From positions 1 to 13,745 of the forward strand of contig JADFOB010000007.1 in the NCBI GenBank assembly GCA_022563055.1: a DNA stretch of 13,745 bases. Direction: 5' to 3'. The DNA comes from Planctomycetota bacterium. GTDB taxonomy: Bacteria > Planctomycetota > Phycisphaerae > UBA1845. The notes under the pieces were generated by a model that ran no database searches, was not told where the DNA came from, and was given only the letters and a program-made list of their open reading frames with translations. The position numbers and the translations under genes are program-made. Position 1 is the stretch's first letter; the number at the start of each line of letters is the position of its first letter. Below, piece by piece: positions 1 to 7,704 of the stretch.

Positions 1-350
1 ACATTAAAAAGAGCGACATCGTGCAGGTGATCAGCGGCGACCACCGAGGTGCGCGCGGCAAGGTGTTGCGGATCGACTGGGAGTGCGGAAAGGTCATCGT
101 GGAAGGCGTCAACATGGTCTATCGCCATGTTCGGCCCACCCGACGTAATCCGCAGGGCGGCCGGGTCCAGAAGGAGGCGGCCATCCATGTATCGAATGTG
201 CTCCCGTACGACAGCGCCGCGGGCAAAGGCTTGCGCGTGCATTTTGAGATCGAACGAAACAAGGCGGGGCATGTGGTGTCCAAGCGTCGTGTGAACACGG
301 CCGGTGTGACGGTGCATACCCTAACGCGAGCGGAAGCTCCGGGCGAGTAG
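1..350 (+). CDS. rplX: 50S ribosomal protein L24 (uL24), 5' end cut by window
   Basis: uL24 is a primary assembly protein of the large subunit that binds 23S rRNA near the peptide exit tunnel. The frame is open to the left edge and reads IKKSDIVQVISGDHRGARGK, the KOW-motif start typical of L24. The GTG at 21 is therefore an internal valine, and the true start lies just before the window. About 115 residues are visible, against a usual 100-115 in the family, so only one or two residues should be missing. The family pattern 'V(E/K)GVN...RH.RPT..NPQGG' is visible at 102-170. The stop is TAG at 348-350, followed by 37 bases and then rplE, as in the standard spc operon order. Identity is certain; only the exact start cannot be seen. 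Confidence 0.96.
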   Translation, partial: IKKSDIVQVISGDHRGARGKVLRIDWECGKVIVEGVNMVYRHVRPTRRNPQGGRVQKEAAIHVSNVLPYDSAAGKGLRVHFEIERNKAGHVVSKRRVNTAGVTVHTLTRAEAPGE

Positions 351-387
351 CCCGCGCGGCGACCGGTTTGCAGTGGAGTGAATTGTC

Positions 388-936
388 GTGGCCAGGTTGC
401 TGGAACGATATCAAAATGAGATTCGGCCGGCTTTGCAGGAGGAGCTTGGGATTGGCAATCCCATGGCGATCCCCAAGTTGAGCAAGGTAGTGGTCTCGAT
501 GGGAACGGGATCGCCCACGGTGGATCGTCACCGGTACGGCGCGGCCGTCGCGGACATGGCTCGGATCACGGGCCAGAAACCGCGCATGCGGCGGGCGTAC
601 AAGAGCGTGTCGAACTTCAAGCTCCGCGAGGGCAATGAGGTTGGTTGCCAGGTGACGCTCCGCGGCAAGCGCATGTACGAGTTTGTGGATCGTCTGATCA
701 ACGCGGCGATTCCGCGACTTCGTGACTTTCGGGGGTTGAACCCCCGGAGTTTCGATGGTCGGGGGAATTACTCGCTGGGGATCGCCGATCAATCGATCTT
801 TGCCGAGATCGACGTAGCCAAGATTACCTATAATCAGGGCATGAACGTGACGTTCGTGACCACGACGACGACCGACGCGCACGCCCGGTCGCTTCTTACG
901 AAGCTGGGCATGCCGTTCCGCAAAGAAGAGGAATAG
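388..936 (+). CDS. rplE: 50S ribosomal protein L5 (uL5)
   Basis: uL5 belongs to the central protuberance of the large subunit, where it binds 5S rRNA and contacts the P-site tRNA. The product is 182 residues, close to the usual 179. It shows the family hallmarks: an N-terminal '[20 protein letters not shown]', 'MGTGSP', '[23 protein letters not shown]', '[28 protein letters not shown]' in parts, and a C-terminal 'GMPF'. The start is GTG at 388, with GGAG at 375-378 giving a 9-base spacer. It lies between rplX and rpsN, the conserved order. Confidence 0.98.
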   Translation: MARLLERYQNEIRPALQEELGIGNPMAIPKLSKVVVSMGTGSPTVDRHRYGAAVADMARITGQKPRMRRAYKSVSNFKLREGNEVGCQVTLRGKRMYEFVDRLINAAIPRLRDFRGLNPRSFDGRGNYSLGIADQSIFAEIDVAKITYNQGMNVTFVTTTTTDAHARSLLTKLGMPFRKEEE

Positions 937-944
937 GAAGACCG

Positions 945-1130
945 ATGGCGACGAAAGCCTGGATCAACAAGGCGGAGAAGAAACCCAAGTTCCAGTGCCG
1001 ACGGATTCGTCGCTGTCAACTGTGTGGTCGGGTGCGTGCGGTCTATCGGAAGTTTCGGGTGTGCCGGATCTGTTTCCGGTCGCTGGCGCACGAGGGCATG
1101 ATACCGGGCGTTCGCAAGGCAAGTTGGTAG
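945..1130 (+). CDS. rpsN: 30S ribosomal protein S14, zinc-binding short form (uS14, type Z)
   Basis: uS14 sits in the head of the small subunit and is needed for late 30S assembly. This is the short 61-residue form (the long form is about 89-101 residues). It carries a four-cysteine zinc site: CQLC at residues 24-27 and CRIC at 40-43. A fifth cysteine (C18) is nearby. The C-terminus [11 protein letters not shown] is the family signature. The start is ATG at 945. AGGAAG at 935-940 overlaps the rplE stop codon and leaves only 4 bases of spacer, which suggests translational coupling to rplE. The symbol rpsZ is also used for this form. Confidence 0.97.
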   Translation: MATKAWINKAEKKPKFQCRRIRRCQLCGRVRAVYRKFRVCRICFRSLAHEGMIPGVRKASW

Positions 1131-1184
1131 TACGAAAAAGGGTCCGTGCTTTTGCTCGGAACCTCAACGGAAGGTTGTTGGGGA

Positions 1185-1580
1185 ATGTGGTCTGATCCGA
1201 TCGCCGACATGTTGACGCGCATCCGTAACGCGGCGCGCGTGCGACGCAAGCAGGTCAAGATCCCGTCTTCGAAGCTCAAAGTCGGGATCGCGCAGGTTCT
1301 CAAAGATGAAGGGTACATCACGGGCTTCGACGTGATCGAGGATACCAAGCAGGGAATCCTCCGGATCGATCTTAAGTACGGCGCTCGCGGTGAGGACGTG
1401 ATTCACAAGATTCAGCGGGCATCGCGAGCTTCGAGGCGGGTCTACCGCAAGGTTAAGGATTTACCGCGCGTGTTGGACGGGCTCGGTATCGTGGTCGTCT
1501 CGACGAGCAGCGGCGTGTTAAGCGATCGTGTGTGTCGCGAGAAGAATGTCGGAGGCGAGTTGCTCTGCACCGTCTATTAG
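1185..1580 (+). CDS. rpsH: 30S ribosomal protein S8 (uS8)
   Basis: uS8 binds the central domain of 16S rRNA and is a core assembly protein; in E. coli it is the translational repressor of the spc operon. The frame is open further upstream, to a GTG at 1146. I place the start at ATG 1185 because the product then begins MWSDPIADMLTRIRNA, matching the family N-terminus, and GGAAGG at 1169-1174 is a suitable ribosome site. The resulting 131 residues match the usual 130-132. The C-terminal signature 'VSTSSGVLSDRVCREKNVGGELLCTVY' is present (VLSD...VGGE...VY). The 54-base gap after rpsN holds nothing else recognisable. I could not identify an S8-binding mimic in the mRNA. Confidence 0.96.
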   Translation: MWSDPIADMLTRIRNAARVRRKQVKIPSSKLKVGIAQVLKDEGYITGFDVIEDTKQGILRIDLKYGARGEDVIHKIQRASRASRRVYRKVKDLPRVLDGLGIVVVSTSSGVLSDRVCREKNVGGELLCTVY

Positions 1581-1660
1581 GTCTCTGCCAGCAGGTGCGT
1601 GCAGCGACTGGGCGTTTGTAAACAGGGCAACCGGGGTGATCGGGTCTTGGAAGACGTCGA

Positions 1661-2257
1661 ATGTCAAGAGTTGGAAAAGAACCCGTGGTCGTGCCCTCCG
1701 GTGTGACCGTCCAGGTTGCCGGCGGCGAGATCAGCGTGAGCGGCCCCAAGGGTGCGTCGACCTTGGTGTACCCACAGTCGGCCAGGGTCGTCTTCGACAA
1801 GGCGGGCGGGACGGTGCAGGTTTCCCGTACGGACGATCGGAAGCAGAGCCGCGCAAACCATGGCCTGACGCGGGCCTTGATCGCGAACATGGTCAAGGGT
1901 GTGACCCAAGGGTTCCAGAAGCGACTGCTGATCTATGGCACGGGGTACAACTGCAAGGCGGTGGGGCGCCTCCTGCATCTGAACGTGGGCTTTTCCGGGC
2001 GGCGACGCGGGATTGGCTCGCAGTTCGAGCTGCCCATCCCCGAGGGGATCGAGGTCGTGATCGAGAAGGAGGCGGCGCGGGGCGACAGTGACCCGGCGCA
2101 GCTTTTGATCAAGGGTATCAGCAAGCAGCAGGTCGGCCAGTTTGCGGCTGAGGTTCGGTCGCTGCGGAAGACGGAGCCCTACAAGGGCAAGGGTATTCGA
2201 TACGAAGGCGAATACATTAAACGTAAACAGGGTAAGTCGCTGACCGGTGGTGCGTAG
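1661..2257 (+). CDS. rplF: 50S ribosomal protein L6 (uL6)
   Basis: uL6 lies near the GTPase-associated region of the large subunit (sarcin-ricin loop and stalk base). The product is 198 residues, about 20 longer than usual. It begins MSRVGKEPVVVPSGVTV and ends with the family pattern 'EPYKGKGIRYEGEYIKRKQGK' (residues 172-192). The extra length falls mostly around residues 135-148, where 'EKEAARGDSDPAQLL' precedes 'IKGISKQQVGQFAAEVR', plus a short tail after residue 192. The start is ATG 1661, with GGAAG at 1649-1653 and a 7-base spacer. The 80-base gap after rpsH contains no recognisable gene. Confidence 0.97.
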   Translation: MSRVGKEPVVVPSGVTVQVAGGEISVSGPKGASTLVYPQSARVVFDKAGGTVQVSRTDDRKQSRANHGLTRALIANMVKGVTQGFQKRLLIYGTGYNCKAVGRLLHLNVGFSGRRRGIGSQFELPIPEGIEVVIEKEAARGDSDPAQLLIKGISKQQVGQFAAEVRSLRKTEPYKGKGIRYEGEYIKRKQGKSLTGGA

Positions 2258-2259
2258 CC

Positions 2260-2295
2260 GGCGCCAAGAACGGCGCCAAGAGCGGCGCGATGGTT
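2260..2295 (+). repeat. Three tandem 12-base units between rplF and rplR
   Basis: Immediately after the rplF stop there are two near-identical 12-base units, GGCGCCAAGAAC and GGCGCCAAGAGC, followed by a third, diverged unit, GGCGCGATGGTT. The period of 12 keeps any reading frame. It may be slippage-derived spacer sequence. No function is evident. Confidence 0.6.
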
Positions 2296-2326
2296 GGCTC
2301 TCTCGACACGACTGTGGGTAGGTACG

Positions 2327-2695
2327 ATGGAAGGCTGCAAGATTAAGGTCCAGCGGCGGCAACGACGCAAGAAGGGTTTGCGCAAGCGCATTCGTGGTAC
2401 GAGCGATCGGCCCCGGTTCTCCGTGTTCCGCAGCGCGAAGCATATTTACGCTCAGATCATCAACGATGAGACGGGCTCGACGCTTTGCGAGGCCAGCACC
2501 CGATCCAAGGAGCTCAACGGAGAGCTTACCCAGTCGGGGAACGTTGCGGCTGCCAAGGTGGTGGGTGCCCTTTTGGCCCAGCGTGCCAAGACCAAGGATA
2601 TCGAGGCGGTCTGCTTTGATCGCAACGGTTTTCGGTTTCATGGACGCCTCAAGGGTTTGGCGGATGCCGCCCGCGAGGGAGGTTTGAAGTTCTAG
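2327..2695 (+). CDS. rplR: 50S ribosomal protein L18 (uL18)
   Basis: uL18 binds 5S rRNA together with uL5 and anchors it in the central protuberance. The 122-residue product fits the family length of about 120. Visible signatures are the basic N-terminus '[16 protein letters not shown]', '[20 protein letters not shown]', and the C-terminal '[26 protein letters not shown]' in parts (FDR.GF..HGR...[10 protein letters not shown]). ATG 2327 is chosen because it gives the expected length. An in-frame TTG at 2294 would add 11 unrelated residues. The ribosome site GGTAGG just before the start has a short spacer of about 4 bases. This gene is in the same frame as rplF, with only the rplF TAG between them. 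Confidence 0.97.
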   Translation: MEGCKIKVQRRQRRKKGLRKRIRGTSDRPRFSVFRSAKHIYAQIINDETGSTLCEASTRSKELNGELTQSGNVAAAKVVGALLAQRAKTKDIEAVCFDRNGFRFHGRLKGLADAAREGGLKF

Positions 2696-2740
2696 GTTTT
2701 GTCGTCGATCGGATTGATCGACGGGAGAGAGTGATCGCTG

Positions 2741-3241
2741 ATGGCTGCCTTTCAACAAAGAGATGCGGATGACTCGGGCCTGAGCGAAGTGGTGGTCAAG
2801 ATCCATCGTTGTGCCACGGTCGTGCGAGGCGGTCGGCGCTTCAGCTTCGGCTCGCTGGTCGTCGTGGGCGATCGAAACGGCAAGGTGGGGATCGGCTATG
2901 GCAAGGCGAAGGAGGTTCCCTCGTCGATCGAGAAGGCCAAGAAGACCGCCACGCGGAACCTGACTTCGGTCAAGATTGTCCATGGGACCATTCCTCATCG
3001 TGTGATCGGTCGGCATGGTGCGGCCAAGGTGGTAATGGTGCCGGCGGCTGCGGGTACCGGTGTGATTGCCGGTGGAAGCGTGCGAGCGGTGCTGGAACTG
3101 GCCGGCGTGTCTGACGTGCTGACCAAGAGTTACGGTTCCAATACGCCCAAGAACCTCGTGCGCGCGACGTTTGACGGACTGTCCAAGCTGTTTACGCGCG
3201 AAGATATTGAGGAACTGCGAGGCGTTCGACTGTTAGGATAG
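2741..3241 (+). CDS. rpsE: 30S ribosomal protein S5 (uS5)
   Basis: uS5 lines the mRNA entry side of the 30S subunit and contributes to decoding accuracy. The product is 166 residues, matching the family. The N-terminal double-stranded RNA-binding-like domain shows '[20 protein letters not shown]' and '[18 protein letters not shown]'. The C-terminal domain shows '[23 protein letters not shown]' and '[19 protein letters not shown]' in parts. The start is ATG 2741, with a purine-rich GGGAGAGAG upstream. It is followed after only 9 bases by rplO; the usual rpmD gene between them is absent. Confidence 0.98.
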   Translation: MAAFQQRDADDSGLSEVVVKIHRCATVVRGGRRFSFGSLVVVGDRNGKVGIGYGKAKEVPSSIEKAKKTATRNLTSVKIVHGTIPHRVIGRHGAAKVVMVPAAAGTGVIAGGSVRAVLELAGVSDVLTKSYGSNTPKNLVRATFDGLSKLFTREDIEELRGVRLLG

Positions 3242-3250
3242 CGCGACGCG

Positions 3251-3697
3251 ATGAACATCACGGAAATCACGAAACTGGCTGGCGCGGACAAGCGCGCACG
3301 GCGCGTGGGTCGCGGTCGGGGTTCCGGAAGCGGCAAGACGTCGGGCCGCGGACACAAGGGTGCGGCATCGCGCAGCGGTGCTCGTCGCTTTGGGATGCAC
3401 GAGGGCGGGCAGATGCCAACATTCCGCCGCCTTCCCAAGCGGGGTTTCAGCAACGCGGATTTCCGGCGACGATTCGCCATTGTGAACGTCGCGTCGTTGG
3501 AGGAGCGATTCGAGACCGACGCTCATGTGACGCCCGAGTCGTTGCGTGAAGTCGGGCTTTTGCGGAACCTCAAGATGCCCGTGAAGATCCTTGGAAACGG
3601 CACACTGGCTAAGAAGCTCACGGTCGACGCGGCGAAGTTCACCAAGACGGCGCGCCAGAAGATCGAGGCGGTTGGCGGAACGGCGCAGGTGGCTTAG
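3251..3697 (+). CDS. rplO: 50S ribosomal protein L15 (uL15)
   Basis: uL15 is a late-assembly protein with a long basic extension reaching into 23S rRNA. The product is 148 residues, the family norm. The N-terminal glycine and basic-rich arm is clear (residues about 17-42: GRGRGSGSGKTSGRGHKG, then SRSG), followed by 'FEGGQMP'-type sequence seen here as 'HEGGQMPTFRRLPKRGF'. The C-terminal part 'VKILGNGTLAKKLTVDAAKF...A..KIEA.GG' matches the family. The start is ATG 3251, with AGGA at the rpsE stop serving as the ribosome site, which suggests coupling. Downstream is secY after 34 bases. Confidence 0.97.
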   Translation: MNITEITKLAGADKRARRVGRGRGSGSGKTSGRGHKGAASRSGARRFGMHEGGQMPTFRRLPKRGFSNADFRRRFAIVNVASLEERFETDAHVTPESLREVGLLRNLKMPVKILGNGTLAKKLTVDAAKFTKTARQKIEAVGGTAQVA

Positions 3698-3731
3698 GCC
3701 TGAGCGCTTTTCGCACGGATAGAGGCAGCGT

Positions 3732-5102
3732 ATGTTTTCAACCTTCCTGAACATCTTCAAAATCCCGGAGCTGCGGAACAAGATTCTGTTCACGCTCGGG
3801 ATGCTGTCGATCTATCGGATCGGTTTCAAGATCCCCGTCCCCGGCGTGGATCAGGCGAAGATGAGTGCCGGTTTTGGTGGTGAGGGTGGTGGGCTGGGCG
3901 ATTTGATCAACCACTTCCAGATCTTCACGGGTGGCAACCTGAGCCAAAGCACGATCTTCGGTCTGGGGATCATGCCCTACATCACAGCCTCGATCATTTT
4001 TCAGCTTCTCGTGACGGTTGTTCCGTCGCTCGAGAAGCTGTCGCAGGAAGGTGAGACGGGGCGGAAGAAGATTCAGGAATACACACGGTACGCGACCGTG
4101 CTGATCTGTTTAGTCAATTCGATGTTCTGGATGAAGTATCTGTCGAGCCAGAACTTCGTTTTTCCACACTATCAAGGTGCGTTCTTCGGTCTGAGCTTCA
4201 CCTATTTTCTCCTTTCGGTCTTGCTGCTGACGACTGGGACGGTCTTCTTGATGTGGTTGGGTGAGCAGATCGATGAATACGGTATTGGCAACGGTATCTC
4301 GCTGATCATCATGGCGGGTATTATCGTTCGGATGCCCAATGCGGTTATTCAGGTCTATGAGAACTTCACTTTCAAGACGACGGCGGGACCGGGTGAGATG
4401 AACGTTACGACGGTTTTCCTCCTGGTTACGATGTTCGTGGCGGTGGTGGCGGGGTCGATCCTGATTACGCAGGGGCAGCGGCGGATCCCGATTCAGCAGG
4501 CGAAACAGACGCGCGGTCGGCGTGTCGTGGGTGGGCAGCGTCATTACCTGCCGTTGCGTGTCAATCACGGCGGTGTGATGCCGATCATCTTTGCGAGTTC
4601 GATGCTGATCTTCCCAGGGATGGCCTTCGGCTACATCTACGGCGTGTGGCCCAACAGTTTCTGGTTCTTTTTCCGGGAGGCGTTCGCTTCGGGGGAGTTT
4701 CTCTATGTCCTGACCTACGTGGTGGCGATTTACTTCTTTGCCTATTTCTGGACGACCGTTCAGTTTCGCCCCAAGGAGATGGCCAACAACCTGCGCGACT
4801 ATGGGAGCTTCATTCCCGGTTTGCGACCGGGGAAGCGAACTGCGGACTACCTGGAGCGGGTCATGGGGCGCATCACCTACGTCGGTGCAGCCTTCCTCGC
4901 CATCATTGCGATCATCCCGACGCTGGTGAGCAACTCGCTCAATATACCGTTTTCGATTTCGGCGTTCCTGGGTGGAACCGGTTTGCTGATCGTGGTCAGC
5001 GTACAGCTCGATCTGGTCCAACGGATTGAGGCGAACCTGATCATGCGGAACTACAAGGGGTTTCTGGGTGGCGAGGGGCCAATCAAGGGCTCACGAAGCT
5101 GA
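3732..5102 (+). CDS. secY: Protein translocase subunit SecY
   Basis: SecY is the inner-membrane channel through which secreted and membrane proteins pass, working with SecE and SecG and with SecA or the ribosome. The product is 456 residues (usual 420-460) with about ten hydrophobic segments. Recognisable parts are TM1 with 'YRIGFKIPVPGVD' (residues about 28-40), 'GIMPYITASIIFQLL' with 'VPSLEKLSQEGETGRKKIQ' after it, 'GEQIDEYGIGNGISLII', the cytoplasmic loop 'RRIPIQQAKQTRGRRVVGG' before 'VNHGGVMPIIFASS', and the fifth cytoplasmic loop 'GSFIPGLRPGKRT' with the conserved arginine near residue 365 that SecA and ribosomes contact. ATG 3732 is preceded by GAGGC. It follows rplO, as in nearly all spc operons. 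adk does not follow it. Confidence 0.98.
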   Translation: MFSTFLNIFKIPELRNKILFTLGMLSIYRIGFKIPVPGVDQAKMSAGFGGEGGGLGDLINHFQIFTGGNLSQSTIFGLGIMPYITASIIFQLLVTVVPSLEKLSQEGETGRKKIQEYTRYATVLICLVNSMFWMKYLSSQNFVFPHYQGAFFGLSFTYFLLSVLLLTTGTVFLMWLGEQIDEYGIGNGISLIIMAGIIVRMPNAVIQVYENFTFKTTAGPGEMNVTTVFLLVTMFVAVVAGSILITQGQRRIPIQQAKQTRGRRVVGGQRHYLPLRVNHGGVMPIIFASSMLIFPGMAFGYIYGVWPNSFWFFFREAFASGEFLYVLTYVVAIYFFAYFWTTVQFRPKEMANNLRDYGSFIPGLRPGKRTADYLERVMGRITYVGAAFLAIIAIIPTLVSNSLNIPFSISAFLGGTGLLIVVSVQLDLVQRIEANLIMRNYKGFLGGEGPIKGSRS

Positions 5103-5216
5103 CATGGGAACGGCGCAGGCGGATTGCGGCGACGTGGATGCTCGTGATGCTGCAAGAGGTGCGATTGTCGGGCTGTGTCAGGACCGGGAGGCGGGCTCGC
5201 ATGCAAGGGTGCGGCG

Positions 5217-5222
5217 GGTGAG
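5217..5222 (+). promoter_or_regulatory. Ribosome binding site deciding the map start
   Basis: GGTGAG at 5217-5222 lies 7 bases before GTG 5230 and supports that codon as the start of map. The longer in-frame candidates, at 5068 (inside secY) and ATG 5104, lack a comparable site. Confidence 0.5.
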
Positions 5223-5229
5223 ACAGCCG

Positions 5230-6012
5230 GTGGGAGTTATCATAAAGAGTCCGCGTGAGATCGAGTTGATGCGCGGGGCCAACCGGGTTGTCCACGGTGT
5301 GCTCGAGCGAGTGCGGGAGTTGGTGCAACCGGGTGTGACGACGGCGGAGCTTAACGCGGCTGCGGAGGAGATGATCGCCGAGGTCGGCGGAACGGCGCTG
5401 TTCAAGGGCGTCGAGAACCCGCAGGCGGAGTTTCCGTTTCCGGCGGCGCTGTGCACGAGTGTTAATGAGACACTGGTCCATGGGATCCCCGATGATGAGA
5501 AGCTACGGGAAGGGGACATCCTCAGCGTCGATTGTGGCGTGAGGTTGGCCGGTTATTGTGGAGATGCAGCGGCTACGTTCGCAGTCGGTCGGGTATCGGC
5601 CGACGCGCAGCACTTGATGGACGTAACGCGGCGGGCGTTGGATCTGGCGATCGAGTTGGTCGAGCCGGGACGATCCTGGCGGCAGGTGGCGTCCGAGGTC
5701 CAGCGTCTGATCGAGGGCGAGAAGCTCTCGGTGGTCCGGGACTTTGTGGGCCACGGTATTGGCCGGGAGATGCACGAGGAGCCGAAAGTACCCAACTACT
5801 GGGACTCCGGGCAACAATGGATGGATTTTGAGTTGGTCAAGGGGATGGTCCTGGCGATCGAACCCATGGTTTGTCTGGGAACGTACAAGGTGGAGTATCA
5901 CGGTCCCGGTCGCTGGGGTGTGGTTACGAAGGACCGCAAGCTCGCGGCCCATTTCGAGCACAGTGTCGCCGTCGTGGAGGGCGGCGCTGACGTGCTCAGT
6001 GACGGGCGGTAG
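5230..6012 (+). CDS. map: Methionine aminopeptidase, type I
   Basis: The enzyme removes the initiator methionine from nascent proteins as they leave the ribosome, in the cytoplasm, using two divalent metal ions. With GTG 5230 as start the product is 260 residues, the type I size, and begins MGVIIKSPREIELMR, the family N-terminus. All five metal ligands are visible: D101 (SVDCG), D112 (CGDAAATF), H175 (GHGIGREMHEEP), E211 (LAIEP) and E243 (HFEHSVAVVE). The substrate-site histidine in 'LVHGIP' is H85. The frame stays open back into secY (to 5068), but that stretch does not resemble the family. The 127-base gap after secY is where adk sits in some other bacteria; no adenylate kinase sequence is present. 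The activity assignment is secure. Confidence 0.95.
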   Translation: MGVIIKSPREIELMRGANRVVHGVLERVRELVQPGVTTAELNAAAEEMIAEVGGTALFKGVENPQAEFPFPAALCTSVNETLVHGIPDDEKLREGDILSVDCGVRLAGYCGDAAATFAVGRVSADAQHLMDVTRRALDLAIELVEPGRSWRQVASEVQRLIEGEKLSVVRDFVGHGIGREMHEEPKVPNYWDSGQQWMDFELVKGMVLAIEPMVCLGTYKVEYHGPGRWGVVTKDRKLAAHFEHSVAVVEGGADVLSDGR

Positions 6013-6055
6013 CGGCCACGGTGCCGGAGTCGTGTGCCGGAAATGAGGTGGTATG

Positions 6056-6169
6056 ATGAAGGTAAGAGCAAGTGTTCGGCGCATGTGTGAGAACTGTAAG
6101 ATTGTCAAGCGCAAGGGGATCGTTCGTGTGATCTGCACCAATCCCCGGCACAAGCAGCGTCAGGGCTAA
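6056..6169 (+). CDS. rpmJ: 50S ribosomal protein L36 (bL36), zinc-binding form
   Basis: bL36 is the smallest large-subunit protein and stabilises 23S rRNA folding near the GTPase centre. The 37-residue product [20 protein letters not shown]... ends in NPRHKQRQG, an exact family pattern. Its zinc ligands are C11, C14, C27 and H32. Two ATG codons are adjacent (6053 and 6056). The second gives the standard MKVR start and a 5-base spacer from GAGGTG at 6045-6050, so it is preferred. It sits between map and rpsM, the usual position. infA, often found just before it in other bacteria, is absent. Confidence 0.96.
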   Translation: MKVRASVRRMCENCKIVKRKGIVRVICTNPRHKQRQG

Positions 6170-6180
6170 GGAGACTTTCC

Positions 6181-6564
6181 GTGCCACGTATTGCGGGTGT
6201 TGACGTTCCGGACAACAAGCGGATCGAGTTTTCTCTCCGCTACATTCATGGTGTGGGTCCTGTCATTGCGGTGCAGGTGCTCAAGGAGGCGCAGATTGAG
6301 ATCGGCGTCAAGGCCAAGGATTTGACGGAAGAAGAGGTCGCTCGAATTGCAAGCGTGATCGATCGGAATCATCAGGTGGAAGGGCAGCTTCGCCGGATGG
6401 TGCAGTCGAACATCGCGAGGCTCAAGGATATTCGATGTTATCGCGGGATGCGGCATCGGGCGCACCTTCCGGTTCGGGGCCAGCGAACGCGCACCAACGC
6501 GCGAACGCGGAAGGGACCGAAGCGAACCGTGGCCGGCAAGAAGGGCGTCAAAGAGCTGCGGTAA
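6181..6564 (+). CDS. rpsM: 30S ribosomal protein S13 (uS13)
   Basis: uS13 is in the head of the small subunit; it forms bridges to the large subunit, and its basic tail touches P-site tRNA. The 127-residue product begins [20 protein letters not shown] with 'YIHGVG' and ends with the basic stretch '[21 protein letters not shown]', all typical. The start is GTG 6181, with AAGGAG at 6168-6173 (7-base spacer) overlapping the rpmJ stop, which implies coupling. It is the first gene of the alpha-operon block. Confidence 0.98.
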   Translation: MPRIAGVDVPDNKRIEFSLRYIHGVGPVIAVQVLKEAQIEIGVKAKDLTEEEVARIASVIDRNHQVEGQLRRMVQSNIARLKDIRCYRGMRHRAHLPVRGQRTRTNARTRKGPKRTVAGKKGVKELR

Positions 6565-6582
6565 TCGCAGAGGAGTGTTCGA

Positions 6583-6966
6583 GTGGCGAAACGTGGCGGC
6601 AAGCGGAAAGTACGCCGGAATGTGGCGCGTGGCATTGCGCACATTAAATCGAGCTTCAACAACACACTTGTGACCATCACGGACATGAATGGCGACGTGC
6701 TCTGTCGCGCCTCGGCTGGTACCGTTGGGTTCAAGGGAACGCGCAAGAGTACGCCGTTCGCCGCGCAGCGGGCGGTGGAGCAGGCGGCATCGGCCGCCCG
6801 GAAGATGGGCATGGTCGAGGTGGAGGTCAAGGTGAAGGGGCCGGGATCCGGGCGGGATTCGGCGATAACGGCCCTGGTGTCGGCGGGTATTCGTATCCAC
6901 TCCATCGAGGACGTCACGCCGCTACCGCATAATGGGTGTCGCCCCGCCAAGCGGCGACGCGTGTAG
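6583..6966 (+). CDS. rpsK: 30S ribosomal protein S11 (uS11)
   Basis: uS11 sits on the 30S platform next to the E-site mRNA path. The 127-residue product carries '[21 protein letters not shown]', '[16 protein letters not shown]', '[11 protein letters not shown]' and the C-terminal '[20 protein letters not shown]', all strong family signatures. The start is GTG 6583, with AGGAG at 6571-6575. The 18-base gap to rpsM and the 82-base gap to rpsD are consistent with one transcript. Confidence 0.98.
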   Translation: MAKRGGKRKVRRNVARGIAHIKSSFNNTLVTITDMNGDVLCRASAGTVGFKGTRKSTPFAAQRAVEQAASAARKMGMVEVEVKVKGPGSGRDSAITALVSAGIRIHSIEDVTPLPHNGCRPAKRRRV

Positions 6967-7048
6967 AGAGACCCGTCGTACGAGGCGGGTGCCGGCAGGG
7001 CGCCGTCGTAACGGTGGTCATGGTTTTGTCACGCTAACTGGGAAACTC

Positions 7049-7681
7049 ATGGGACGCTATATCGGACCGGTTTGTCGGCTGTGTCGTCGCGAGGGTATCA
7101 AGTTGATGCTCAAGGGCGTTCGTTGTGAAACCGGTCGGTGCGCAATGGAGCGCCAGTGGCGTAACAAGCCTCCGGGAATGCAGAAGACCTGGCGCCGGCG
7201 CAAGGTGAGTGACTATGGCATTCGCCTTCGCGAGAAGCAGAAGGTGAAGAGGTATTACGGCGTGTACGAGAAGCAGTTCCTGATCTACTTTCGGATGGCG
7301 GAACGGGCTCGAGGGAATACGGGCGAAGCTTTGCTGAGCCTGCTGGAGAGGCGACTGGATAACGTCGTGTGGAAGCTCGGTTTCGCGCCGTCGCATCGAT
7401 CGGCCAGGTTGCTGATCGGGCACGGGCACGTCTACCTCAATGGGCGCCGTCTCAACCGACCGAGCTACCTGGTCAAGAAGGGTGATCGCATCACCGTGAA
7501 GCCGTCCGAACGAAGCAAGAAGTACGTGCGTGCGGCGCTGGGCGAGCAGGGGCCGGCGGTGCAACCCTGGTTGCAGTTGGATTCTCAGCAGCTCGAGGCC
7601 ACGGTCACCGCATTGCCGACGCGCGAGGACGTGCAGATTCCCGTGGAAGAACAGTTGATTATCGAGATGTGTAGTCGCTGA
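7049..7681 (+). CDS. rpsD: 30S ribosomal protein S4 (uS4), zinc-binding form
   Basis: uS4 nucleates 30S assembly on the 5' domain of 16S rRNA and lines the mRNA entry tunnel. In E. coli it represses the alpha operon. The start at ATG 7049 (GGGA at 7040-7043) gives 210 residues beginning MGRYIGPVCRLCRREGIKL, matching family length. The open frame extends back to 6932, overlapping rpsK, but those residues are unrelated. Zinc ligands are C9, C12, C26 and C31. The S4 RNA-binding domain is visible at 'LERRLDNVVWKLGFAPSHRSARLLIGHGHVYLNGRR' in parts (LDNVV..LGFA.S...AR.L..HGH..LNGR). Confidence 0.97.
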   Translation: MGRYIGPVCRLCRREGIKLMLKGVRCETGRCAMERQWRNKPPGMQKTWRRRKVSDYGIRLREKQKVKRYYGVYEKQFLIYFRMAERARGNTGEALLSLLERRLDNVVWKLGFAPSHRSARLLIGHGHVYLNGRRLNRPSYLVKKGDRITVKPSERSKKYVRAALGEQGPAVQPWLQLDSQQLEATVTALPTREDVQIPVEEQLIIEMCSR

Positions 7682-7704
7682 CGTTCTATGAGTCCCGAGC
7701 GGCG

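Noticed and set aside
1528..2091. Plus-strand open frame overlapping rpsH end and rplF
   Set aside because: Out of frame with the clear rplF gene and shows no family resemblance.
1664..3016. Long open frame of 450 codons on the minus strand under rplF, rplR and rpsE
   Set aside because: It is antisense to three certain ribosomal protein genes, its translation is rich in Arg, His and Leu with no family resemblance, and such frames are common opposite GC-rich genes.
4110..5021. Open frame of 303 codons on the minus strand opposite secY
   Set aside because: Highly charged, repetitive composition typical of the complement of a membrane-protein gene; no domain seen.
6932..7048. Longer N-terminus for rpsD
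   Set aside because: The extra 39 residues overlap rpsK and do not resemble S4; ATG 7049 gives the family start and length.
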